Shown: piece after piece, positions 52,441 to 62,835 of the stretch
Numbering within the stretch: position 1 is the first letter of the stretch
How the letters are laid out: every line of letters starts with the position of its first letter
Source: Sclerodactyla briareus
Taxonomy: Eukaryota; Echinodermata; Holothuroidea; Dendrochirotida; Sclerodactylidae
Reading direction: 5' to 3'
NCBI GenBank assembly: GCA_026419785.1
Contig: JAODTK010005637.1
Span: 124,001 to 188,000, forward strand
DNA: 64,000 nt
Made by a program: the position numbers and the translations under genes
Notes under the pieces: model-generated
Told to the model about the DNA's origin: nothing
The model's input: the letters and a program-made list of their open reading frames with translations, nothing else
The model's database searches: none

Positions 52441-55400
52441 GAGTTTTACTTTACAGCATAGGATATCCATTAGCAACATCAGCAGATCACCTCTCGACAC
52501 ATGATCATTCATCGCATCAGTGCTGGAGTTCAAGTCCTCTCAGTCCCGGTCCTTGGCGTCCGAGTCACAAGTTCCCAGAGTCCATCCACGAGTCCTCTGC
52601 CAAATTAGAACCTGTACTATTCACAAATTTAAGGCATATCCTAACAAGTATTAACTGCCGTATTGCTGCTAACCAGGGCCAATGTTATAAATGCAGCGGA
52701 TTTACCGTACTAAATTAACAATGCACCTTGTACCGATACAAGAACTTTAATCGAGACTGGGGGGATCCTACACGATAAACAGTTAGGAAAACTTTTTCGT
52801 AGACTCATTTCGACAAATTCTAAAAATGTCTTTTTAATTACTCATGAAAAGAAGTCAGTGAGTATACAAAAGGTTCATAAATGGGATTGGGAACATTTTC
52901 GTAACATTAAAACTCATGAAAGTTGGTATACCAGTACCAATAACTTCTTAAAAGCAATGCTTACACCCAAATCCAACGGACACAAAACTTTAGCGAGCTA
53001 GCAATGTAATCCATTCGTGCCAAAGCGTGAGGTTTGGAAGGAAGAGCTGATCCGTCGAATTCTTGCTTAGTCCGCTAAGAAGAAAAGAAAGCATTGCACC
53101 CCAATAAATCAGAGAGTTAAACCTTACCAGGAAACTTTCGCCTATGTGTTGTTCAAATTGATGTACCATGTACGGGAAGAGTGGAGTACACCCATGGCCA
53201 GTACGATATGCAAATTATAGGAAAAGCACATGGTTGAGGAAAGATCCTAAACATACACTGTCATAGGTGAGAGGAAAGCTGGGCGATAAATATTCCCCAA
53301 AAAAGGATATCGATTTGCGAGGTTTGTGTTTTATGCTGTGTAAGGCATTATAAACAGGGAATAATGGCTGTAAGGTTTCGTTGGTAGGATATCACATTTG
53401 TTCGACTCTTGTTAAAAAACAAGAACGCAACTCTGCGTAGTGATCCTTGCTTTTCAGGACATTGTTCCCTTACAAGGTTGTGGCATCACCAGGATGATTC
53501 AGCTATATCAAAACCTGCAAGATTGTGTTGCCAACTCAAACCGCAATGACCACACAAAACGACCCAATAACCTGCACTATTTACTAACATCAAGAGATGT
53601 TTGTTGCTTTTGAACCACAAGGTCAAAAAGTCATATGAGGGCAATTGAAGTGAATGAATACTGAAAAATGAACCTAGTAAGTACGTGTATCTTGAAGAGT
53701 GTGAAGGTAAGTCACCAAGTCATATACAAGCGAAGGTCCAACGGTTTCCATTCAGTGTGAGAAGCCCCAGCGCGTAACAACGGAGTCGGCGACTGCCGCA
53801 GGCAGGGGCTAAATTGATGAGGATCAGTTGCTTTAGCAAAAATCATCACTAATAAGTTGACTGGTTGGGGTCAAAGAAGACAGATTGAATGACTTGGCCG
53901 TTTTTGAAGCGGACGGACCCAACATCATCAACAAATGTGGAAAAACCTCTTCGTTTTTTTTTTTTTTTTGGGGGGGGGGGGGTGGTATATGTTTTGGGAA
54001 AGAGAAGTGCATACAGACTATATATTGTCAATTGTGTCCTCCACTGACCCTGGACAAGGTGAGTAATGGCAGGACATCAGTGTCCAATAGCATTGTGTCT
54101 CACATGTTGGTATTGTACCTGAGCGTTAATCACTAATAGCGACTGAGGGGTAAGTCATTTTTTTATTTGCCAGTCAATTCGTTTTCAATGGTTTGTACAG
54201 GTTCAGTTTATGTTAGTCTTGTGGTTTTGTTCTTTTAAGTGACTGGGGTTATCAATTTTTTTTTTTTTTCATATGTTTTTCCAGGGGGCAAAAGTGACTG
54301 AGGGGGTGCATCATTTGTTGACCACCAGAGTGCAATTGATCACATTGTCTGCGTGATACAAGGGGTGGTAATGCAATTGGACAAGTGTAGAATGGTTCAG
54401 AATAATTGTATTCAATAGCATTTTACCAGTCCATCTAAAGTCTTATTGCTATTTTTAGGGTCAACTATTCACAAGGCTTTAACAAATCTCTCCACAGTGG
54501 TGGGGTTGGGGAATGTCTCTCTATATAGCCAACCCCATGCAGCACCTTCCATTGCAAATATATCTAGCTGATGATAATAATACAAATATAAATAGAATGA
54601 TATAGAACGAACAAGATCTTTTTAATTTTCTAGTGTTATATTTTATATATGTTGAGACTTTCTGGAATTATGGGGCTTCAGTTAATGTGATCCAGTATGA
54701 CTTCTGGCCACATTGTTTAACGGGTTATTATCCCGCCAATCACTTTTACCAAATAGTCACCTCATGTGACAGTCAACACCAGATGAGAGGCAATTGGGAA
54801 GAAGAGAGATACTTTATAGACTCAAAGCCCCTGCCCATTTCTGCCCTGGGGGGTAAAGGGTAATGCCCTCACTTTTAGCTCAATAGCAAAAAAATGCCAC
54901 AAAGGTTGTGCCCTTCCCCCCTTTCAGAGGCTTCCTTGACACTTGCATTCTTCTTCTCACAACTCCACAACCCTCTCAATGCTTCTACACACACCACAGT
55001 AATCCCCTCATTAGGGCTTGTCTATGAAAACAGGTAATATAACCCAATGGTCAGTCCTGCCTGTCAAGAAATGTCAACAACCTGGAAGTGTGCTTTTTGC
55101 ATGCCAATAGGGACAGTGTAAAACCAATCAGATAATCAGTATAGACTGAGTGACACAGAGAATAATTGGATTACCCACTCTCAATCCTCTTAGCATGGTC
55201 AGTGCCAGTTACCATTTCCACCACTGAATGTCCGACAGGCAGTCTAAAGTTGAGTTGTGCTTGTTTACTTCTCAACTTCTTTTGCAGTCGCACAACACAC
55301 AACTAGAGAGGTTAAATCCTTTTGAGGTTGAGGATTGGGAATGTTGACAGTCAAACAGAAGGCGTATCATAGTATACACTACAATGCCGGCCTGTGGTTG

Positions 55401-55889
55401 TGAAGAGGATAATGGCTGGGCCACCATTAGGTGTTCTAATTGAATGGAGTGGAAGCAACCCAGAGATTTATGGAGGAGGGCAACACCACACTTTGGTGGT
55501 CCAAAAATATAACACTAAAATTTTGGGGGAGAGGGAGGATACCAAGAAGAAGAGGCATTTCTGCTTGCAATTAGGAATTTGTCAAAAATACAGTGATGCA
55601 GGCTTCAATAGGGCGCTACATGCTATTTTTTTTTCATAAGCTGCCTATGAAATCTTGGGGGGGGGGGGGGGGGGTTGCAGCTAGACCAAATACAATGCCA
55701 CCCCCACACGTAGCAACACCACTACTGATCAGGAGGTACAGATAGGCTGGTCATGGTGGCTAGTCCAATATTCAAACATATCAGGAGTACAACAATGACA
55801 ATTAAGACAATTTGTACTTGTCTTCACTGGAGGGAAAATTGTTTGCGTTGGCCTATATGCTGTTCTCACTCTGTACAATGAATGTGCGA
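52441..55889. other. Non-coding, no gene recognised
   Basis: AT-rich. T- and G-runs at 53957-53982 and 55659-55676 and a T-run at 54257-54269 are assembly-fragile. The phrase AAAGTGACTGAGGG with TTGACCACC near 54295-54330 also occurs at 8217-8262 and may mark another diverged interspersed repeat. Open frames of 60-90 codons show no domain. Confidence 0.4.
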
Positions 55890-56079
55890 GAGTACAAGGA
55901 TTGGCCATGTGACCTTGACCTTGACCTGATACCAAAAACAATAGGTAATCTTCATAATGTGTTAGATCCCACACACTTAATTGAACTTTAAGAGATACTG
56001 GCATTCATTAGATATCATGCTGACGAGCTCTTTGAACTTTGCCCTTTGAACTTGTCAAATGCCAAATTTATCCACATTC

Positions 56080-56625
56080 AGGTTTTAGCTGTCTTGATTT
56101 TCCACATTCATTGAGACAGCTGTGATAAGAGTAGTAGTATGTAGTGTCATTGACTTGTTTGTTCGTCTCAAAGGCGCTTCCGGGCACCACAAAAAAATCA
56201 GCAAAATCACCGAGGTCATAAAGAATCAAATGAGGTCAAAAAAGTCAAGAGGTTAAATGAGCGTCAAGTTGGTCACCAGAGTATTTCTACCAGCCGAACG
56301 AAACTTTTAATTACGACAGTCCTCCAAAATGTTTCGTTGCCGAGTATATGACGATTTTAGCTGTCTTGACCTTCCACATTCATTGAGATAAGCTTGTGAT
56401 AAGAGTATTTGTAGTATGGTAGTGTCATTGACTTTTTGTTGTCTAACACAGGACGCTCCCGCCACCACAGAAAAAAAACAGGCAAAATCACCAGGTGAGA
56501 GGTCAAATGAGGTCTAAAGGTCAAAAGGTCAAATCGGTCAACCAGATGTATTTCACCAGACGAACAAACTTATATTACGACAGTCCTCCAAAAGTTGCGT
56601 TGCCGAGATATATGACAAATTCCTA
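56080..56625. repeat. ~265-bp tandem pair with AGGTCA-type motifs
   Basis: Two consecutive copies start at GTTTTAGCTGTCTTGA (56083) and GATTTTAGCTGTCTTGA (56352). They share TTCCACATTCATTGAGA, AGTGTCATTGACTT, CAGGCAAAATCACC, AAATGAGGTC with AAAGGTCAAA, and TACGACAGTCCTCCAAAA. Flanking segments at 55895-56060 and 56620-56880 are also related to each other (GGTGACCTTGAATGACC, AATTTGAACTTGATAGATAC, TAGATATCGTGCTGACAAG), so the whole region is a nested repeat structure. Confidence 0.8.
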
Positions 56626-56894
56626 TGGTGACCTTGAATGACCGACCTGACACCAACAAACAATAGGGTCATCTCACTATACATGCCACCCACATACCCA
56701 ATTTGAACTTGATAGATACTTGAATTCGTTAGATATCGTGCTGACAAGCTTTAAACTTTGCCCTCTCGTGACCGCGAATGAACTTGAACGGGCACCCAAA
56801 ACATAGGCGGGCATCCTCCCCAATGTGAAACCCCTACCTATTTGAACTTGATACCAGGTTTGCTACTTTAGATATGATGCTGACAAGGGGTTCC

Positions 56895-56945
56895 CCCACA
56901 CACACCACACACACACACACAGACACACAACACACACATACGCAC
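56895..56945. repeat. (CA)n microsatellite
   Basis: Imperfect CA repeat of about 50 bases with a few interruptions, directly after the 56.6-56.9 kb repeat unit. Confidence 0.9.
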
Positions 56946-57276
56946 GGTGCATGACGCATAGATTCCTGTTGGCCTTAGGCAAGGAATCAAAAAGGAGTAA
57001 TTGTCCATTGTTGAGTTATTAATGCAAACAATTTGTTCTATAAAACTTTTGGGGCACATGTCTTTTCTCGCATGTATTGTATGTTTATCATCTCGCAAAT
57101 GAACTATGTGACTGTAGACCATCGAGTGTGTTTGATAACATAGGCCTAGTTTCCCTCCTGATATAAGACATTGTACAGTCGGTAATACGTGAAGAAAAGT
57201 TCTGGATACTATATGGCGAAGCACTGCGCGTTTTATTTTGTCTTGTACGATCGTGAATTAAGATCTGTCTTTAAAG

Positions 57277-59144
57277 CATGGGCGTAAATCTTCGGGGGAG
57301 GGGGGAACACGTCCCCCACTTTTTGATGAGAGGGAAAATAATAGCAAATGTCCCCTCCCCCCACTTTTTGCGTATGGGGGACATGAGTCGCATTCTGGGG
57401 TTTGTGTTATGTCCATTCAGGCCCGGGAATTAAAGCATTTAGACGATAATAGCAAGATCTTTAAACGCCAATTTTTCATCGGATTCCCGAGTTGAGTCGA
57501 ACATTTTCGCGCGCCATTTGCTTAGGTGTGCGATCAGTTTTCGACTTCTGAATTTTTACGAGAATGTTTCTGCCCCAAACGACATACGATTCCAAACTTC
57601 TGGAAATCGATCTTCACTTATCTTCCATTTAGAGATTTTTCACCCGTTCCTGTAGAATATGTAATCTTTCGAACGTTCAAAGAACTCAATACTGACTCAA
57701 TTAGAACAATCGTATGATTTTAGATTGATGTTATACTTCGACGATGTACCTTTAGATGGCCGATCCATCTGACAGCAGGTGACTGCAAGTTTTCAACTGG
57801 AAAAAAAATTAACTGATAATATTGTAGGGACATCTTGGAATTGAAGAATTAGAGTATACCCCTGAAAAACCATTTTGCAATGGCGCCAACAATCAATTAG
57901 GTGCGTCATTCTAGCCGTTACGGGCAACTTGCAGAGGCCTAAGATTAGTTATTCACATCATCGGCTTTTGCTTGACATAGTAAACCATGAAAGTGTGGCC
58001 AATCAAAGTCAAAATTGTTAAAGAATATTGGGTCCTTAAAATTCACCCAAATCAGTGGCGTCCGTGCGCTTTGTCCCTACCCTCAAAACAGTCAAAACGA
58101 TCCCTTCATCAAATCCGCGTGCAATATCGGCCGGGTGGAAAGCGGTCATAGTCTATTAACGGAAGTAATCTTAACATGCTTCGCTTTCTTTGATTCAGTT
58201 TTCTGAAACGGCGCGGACGCCCATGATTGTTGAATGACTTATAATAGTGTGACGATTGTGCTGACCCCAAGAGTCTTGTCTGAAATTGGGGCATTACACA
58301 GACTCTCCATATTCGGTAGGGGGCCACCTTCGTAGGTGGCTTCCTGCAACGGTCCATTCATTTTTTACAGTTTTTTTATGGCATTGCTTCGTCCAAGAAA
58401 CATCCACTTTGGGGGGTCTATTCAAGGTTCCTTAAGGAGAAGTAAAGTCTGAACTTTTGGAAAGTGGGAACGAATACTGTTTAATGAGAGACCGTTACGT
58501 CATAAACATCTTTTCCAAAATTTTCATCTGAAAAATATTGAATACTTTTCGAGATATGTCACTTTGAATAAAACGACAGGACGCTGCCTTTTCATGAGGT
58601 TGTACGTGATAGCACATAACCACTTGTAATTGAGATGCTTTTGTTCTTTATTATAATTTGTGACAAAATAATTTATGATATGTGTAAAGATTCGAACCAA
58701 TTTAGTCTTAAATTTTTTTTGCATTCTACCCTCCAGTGATTTCAATTAAACAAGGTACATTGTTGTGCACACTCATGTGAAATGATAGGTTGCAGAAAGA
58801 AATCTCTTAGGACAGCCAGTGGTAGGAGTTGTGTTGACATAAATTAGACTTGTTCAAGTCTCTGCCATTCAACCTTGAGGGAAAATGGCAGCGCCCGTCT
58901 TTTTGTTTCAAACGCATATAACTATATAGGGAACAATATTTTTGAATGGAAATTTTTTTGTAGAATGTCAGTACCCACTGCGCTTCAAATATGTGAAGAT
59001 ATTTCCAGACTTTAATTCTCCTCAAGAATCGGCTTTGGCCGCTCAGAGACCGACTTTTTGCCGTACGGGACCGACTTTTCAATATTCAAGGGGTGTCACC
59101 ACACCTCTCACCTCCCCCCCCCCCCCCACGTATTTACGCCCCTG
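57277..59144. mobile_element. Putative non-autonomous hAT-like element, ~1.87 kb, G/C-tract termini
   Basis: The left end reads CATGGGCGTAAATC followed by G-rich DNA; the right end is C-rich then ACGTATTTACGCCCCTG. The reverse complement of the right end is CAGGGGCGTAAATACGT, so the ends form an inverted repeat of about 13 bases. Inside the left end is an inverted block of GTCCCCCACTTTTT type, typical of a common marine-invertebrate repeat. CAGGGGCG starts fit hAT termini. No 8-bp target duplication could be read and no transposase frame is present. A second copy of the left end is at 62728-62835. Confidence 0.5.
58045..58232. repeat. Small inverted-repeat element nested in the 57.3-59.1 kb element
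   Basis: Left CAAATCAGTGGCGTCCGTGC and right GGCGCGGACGCCCATGATTG are imperfect reverse complements (about 18 of 22 positions). They enclose about 150 bases without coding potential. MITE-like; no target duplication identified. Confidence 0.5.
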
Positions 59145-60090
59145 ACTGTAGGCCTAGATGAACTTCTCAATGAATTTTGGCAACTTTTGAGATTTTGCCG
59201 ATAATTTATTTGATTATTACGTCAAGCCCACCATTTCAATGCCAGCAGCGCCTCTACAAAAACTATGAATGCGCCACTGCACCAGCTCCGTAAAATAGGT
59301 CACGGAAGACCAGGGAGTTTTCTGGATTCTCGGAGGGTTAATTTCTCAAAATTCCCGTGTACGCTACGCGACAACGTTGCTGGCTCTCCGCTTGATAGTT
59401 AACGACCCTCAAATATTCCAGCTCCCCTCCAGCCGCCGACCACCGGAAAAGAATCCTAGCTACGCCACTGCAACTCGTGTACTAAAAGTTCCGTTTCCTG
59501 CCATCTGACTGAGTGACCTATTTCTCTCAAGATTCCTTCAAAGATCTGTTCCAAACAATGGTGCGCCCCGTTTTGAAAACCGGCAAAATCATTCTCCACA
59601 TTTCACAACGGGTTTGTACATTATTTAGCATATTGTCACTTGCCAGTCCGATATTAATGGCTAAAAATGAAGGGGGTTGGGGTTCCTCGCTCCACCGTTG
59701 TTTACCCAAATTGTAAAGTGGGTTTTGGGTAATATTTGGTTCGTTATCACTTTCTGACATTTCTTTCACAAAAATATAGAGGCCGTAGATGCGTGGCAAC
59801 ACTTCAACTTTTTCCATTCACCAAAATTACACATTCAGATATTGGCAATTGAGCCCGGCAAGTGCCATTCTGGCGATCTGGGAGGTTTAACAAGCCAGCA
59901 TTTTCGCGGGACGCTACTCGCCAACTAATGGTGGCGCTCCGCTTAGATGCTGTATCGCAGTCATCCTCGTCCCCCACCAATTTTCGAAACGGATCGACGC
60001 CCATGCTTGAGAAACAGAGGACTCGGACCAGTACTCGGACCGAGTCCTTTGGGTCGAGTCCGAGTCACGACTTGGGTCCTCCAGCACTGG
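59145..60090. other. Non-coding with transposon-end-like motifs
   Basis: Two CGCCACTG motifs at about 59269 and 59470 look like right ends of CAGTGGCG-type elements, with no matched left ends nearby. From 60010, repeated ACTCGGACC and GAGTCC motifs form a short mirrored cluster ending near 60070. No gene is recognised. Confidence 0.35.
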
Positions 60091-60092
60091 TA

Positions 60093-60216
60093 GACATGGT
60101 ATTGGTAACACAAATCTGATCTTCATGGGCCATGCAATCAATTCCAGCATAGTGAAAAAATAGGAAGGCCGAAAAGGTCACATGAAGATTAGATCTGCAA
60201 TACCAATACCATGTCC
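60093..60216. repeat. Fold-back inverted repeat (~37-bp arms)
   Basis: GACATGGTATTGGTA plus AATCTGATCTTCATG (60093-60127) pairs with CATGAAGATTAGATCTG plus TACCAATACCATGTC (60181-60215), leaving a loop of about 50 bases. Arms differ at a few positions. It could be a tiny MITE or a hairpin-forming locus. Confidence 0.7.
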
Positions 60217-60717
60217 ACATTTCATCGTTCATGTGCTATTGGATTTGTGTGTGAGCGATAATCCATTGTTATCGTTCCAACTGTGACGCACTTTCATAGT
60301 GTCCATGGTAAGCAACATTCCATATCCTTTATTTTATTATTTAGATTGATTCTCAAGATGTCCTCTTACCGACCACTGAAGTTCTGGTAACCCTGATGAA
60401 GTTCTGGGTTATGACAAGGTTTGCGTCACTCTATCCTGTCTATGCAGAGTCACAGCAGGCCTTAGCCAGGATTCAAAATTAGCGTGTATCATATACACTC
60501 CAATGCATTACACTCTAAAACAGTGTTTAGGAAGTAAACACTTCTTGAACTTGATTGATAGGCTGTTGATGACCACTTTTAATATACACACCTATACTCT
60601 TAACATGTTCAGTAACCAACCATAGTCTTTAAACACTCAAAATTGATGGTCAGATATGCTGGTCATGCTATGTACGTGATTATCCCTTCGAGAACGGACC
60701 GCGCTCCGGATCATCAC
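60217..60717. other. Non-coding, nothing recognised
   Basis: AT-rich, no gene. It contains the left target duplication GATCATCAC (60709-60717) of the following element. Confidence 0.4.
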
Positions 60718-60930
60718 TAGACTTGCCCAAGTCTCTCGTGCGTAGGTCTCAAAACATAACCAAGACGGCAGGCGCTACTACCAGTGCTTCTCAAATCGCC
60801 CCTCGGATCTGCTGTGCGTACTGATCAGAGTGTGTTTCAAATAGAGGCGTACTACAGTCGGGCTCTGATTAAGGCAGAATTGGCATAGGCCTATAGGATG
60901 AAACGTTCACGAGAGACTTGGGCAAGTCTA
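60718..60930. mobile_element. 213-bp MITE with perfect 23-bp TIRs and 9-bp target duplication
   Basis: The first 23 bases (starting TAGACTTGCCCAAGTCTC) are the exact reverse complement of the last 23 (ending GACTTGGGCAAGTCTA). GATCATCAC occurs directly on both sides (60709-60717 and 60931-60939), a perfect 9-bp duplication. Nine-base duplications are characteristic of Mutator-like transposons. Each TIR contains AGACTTGCCCAAGTCT, itself a near-palindrome with 7-base arms. There is no coding capacity, so it would depend on a transposase elsewhere. Perfect ends and duplication suggest recent insertion and locally accurate sequence. Confidence 0.9.
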
Positions 60931-61244
60931 GATCATCACATGCTGCCATTCTTCACTCAGAAATAACACAGGACTCAGACTGTTGATTGCGTAATCAATC
61001 ATTTCCTTTTTGCCGAAATTACGGTAAATGCTCAATGTTCAATTTTATGACATCCGGTTTTTCGAACGTGTTTTTGGGCACCAACCAGGCTCTAGTCAGA
61101 GTTCTACAATAGGCAAACCACCTCTCCGCAAGAATGTTCGGTACACTAGACAAACCAGCTTGAGAAACCTCGACACTGGGAGGAGCTTCAATGGTGACTC
61201 GATCCCGACGACAGCCTGTAAACACATTTTTCTCACCGTGGGCG

Positions 61245-61462
61245 ATCTATCTTTGTTCGCGTTGAAAGGAGCTCTGTCTTCCCTTTTCCCTTTCAAGGCT
61301 GGTGTCCCTCTAGATTGTGCCTTTTTCTACGCTCTTTCTCATCTTCTGAATGACCATCTTACCTCTCCCACTCATGGTATCCATTCCTTCGCTGGTGACT
61401 CCACCCTTCATCATTCACTCTGCTTCCTCGACACCAAGAACGAAATGAGTTGGTTCATATAA
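61245..61462 (+). mobile_element. Fragment of a non-LTR (Jockey/CR1-type) reverse transcriptase
   Basis: Inside an open frame at 61028-61462, the segment from about 61245 reads ALKGALSSLFPF, KAGVPLDC, LSHLLNDHLTS, then HGIHSFAGDSTLHHSLCF. This is the order of the reverse transcriptase region with V-P-Q-G and the F-A-D-D catalytic box found in Jockey/CR1-like LINEs (PIHSFADDSTLH type). Here VPQG is VPLD and the first Asp of the FADD pair is Gly (FAGD, 61388-61399), so the catalytic site is broken. The upstream part of the frame (61028-61240) is not recognised. No 5' or 3' end was found. Confidence 0.75.
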
Positions 61463-61726
61463 TCGCTCCCTTGTTCCAGTCCGGGTTGAACAATGGCTTG
61501 AATTCTATTCGGAGCGGGGGTTCGGGTATTCTCATGGTACTTTAAACCAAACTAAAAGTCTAAAACCTCAAACCTGATTACTTCTGGACGGCGCGATTCC
61601 GACGCACCGTTCCTTTCCATGGGATATGGCTGACCAGGCCCTCCCGCAGTCTGCTTCACTTAATATTTTGTTATGGACATCACCAATAACATGTCTTGGA
61701 ACTCACATGTCAGGTCATGTCAGGTC

Positions 61727-62009
61727 CAGAGGCGGCGCCAGATTGCCCCGACGAGGGGCCAGAGTTCCCCGACGGGGGGTCCAATTCCCCGATAAAAGTT
61801 CGGCAGTATCGTTCGCCATAGTGCACCAAAACCTTCATTTGTTATGTTTTCACATTTTCATTCTCCTTATTTTTCTTTCTTTTCTCGAATTCGCTCGATT
61901 TGTTCCTCCTAGGCCTCCGCTCCTCGACACCCTCTCGATTTTCCCAGACGACGGGCCACTGCTCCCCCCGACGGGCGTGCCCCCGCCCCCTCCTCTGGCG
62001 CCGCTTTTG
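61727..62009. mobile_element. 283-bp GC-rich inverted-repeat element (hAT-like ends)
   Basis: Left CAGAGGCGGCGCCAG and right CTGGCGCCGCTTTTG are imperfect inverted ends. Inner blocks also mirror each other: CCCGACGAGGGGCC near 61757 and GACGGGCGTGCCCCC near 61970. GC content is sharply above the flanks. The 210-codon + frame crossing it (61626-62258) is a by-product of GC-rich mirrored sequence. No target duplication could be read. Confidence 0.6.
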
Positions 62010-62727
62010 TCCTTTTCCCCTCGCACTACTCCTGCTTGCATGGAACCACCTCCCCAAGATGTGTTCCCTTCGTTTTACAATCACCAGCTGTGTGCGATTA
62101 ATAAGCTTCTCTCTTTTCTTAGTCTTTCGTGCAAGGGGGCTGCCCCTCGTTGGCCTTTGCGGGCATTCATGGGCGCGTTCTCTCCTCACGTGTACAGGTG
62201 TGAGTACCGAGGTTTGAGTATCGGCTATGGGTCCGGGTACAGGAGTCACACACATTGAGTAAGCAGTAACCGATGGATGATGGAGCAATGTGCTAACATG
62301 CACGTACATCGCATAGCCTGAAATTCTTTTGTGACCCAACAGTCGGTATGTTGTTGTTTTTCTTCTTCTTTTTTCAAACTGAACGAAGCCTCTGTACTCG
62401 TATCCTATACCCATGTTCAAAGTTATGTTGCAACCCGGTACCTAAACTGCGTATAAACTGTTTTCCCTCCTCACTTAGAGAATCCATCTGAGTGTTTGGA
62501 GCTCGAGGAAGTAATGTGAACAAACTTCAATCACAGAAAGCTCAATGGGGAGGGCGGTGGGTAGACAAATTGGGGTAATTAATTGGATTTAATTAAAATC
62601 TAATCACACTATGCAAGCAAAATGTTATTCAGCCTATTGCCATTGACAGGCTTCATCCACCCACCAGTTTCAACCTGACTCGCAAGTAGGCCTACATTTT
62701 AGAAGTTATGAGTGAACGTGACCATGA

Positions 62728-62835
62728 GCGTCGATCCTGGGGGGGGGGGGGGACAGGGGAACACGTCCCCCCACTTTTCGAAGTGGGGGGGTGGGACATC
62801 ATATCAAATTCCCCCCCCCCCACTTTTTGATCCTC
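62728..62835. repeat. Second copy of the G/C-tract element end
   Basis: CATGAGCGTCGATCCTGGGG, then GGAACACGTCCCCCCACTTT, GGACATCATATCAAAT and CCCCCACTTTTTG match 57277-57375 in order. The G- and C-tracts are 10-13 bases long and mirror each other, giving a strong fold-back. A matching right end is not seen before the window ends. Confidence 0.65.

Noticed and set aside
61626-62258. 210-codon + frame and 192-codon - frame
   Set aside because: Both come from the GC-rich mirrored element at 61727-62009, have low complexity and lack any recognisable domain.
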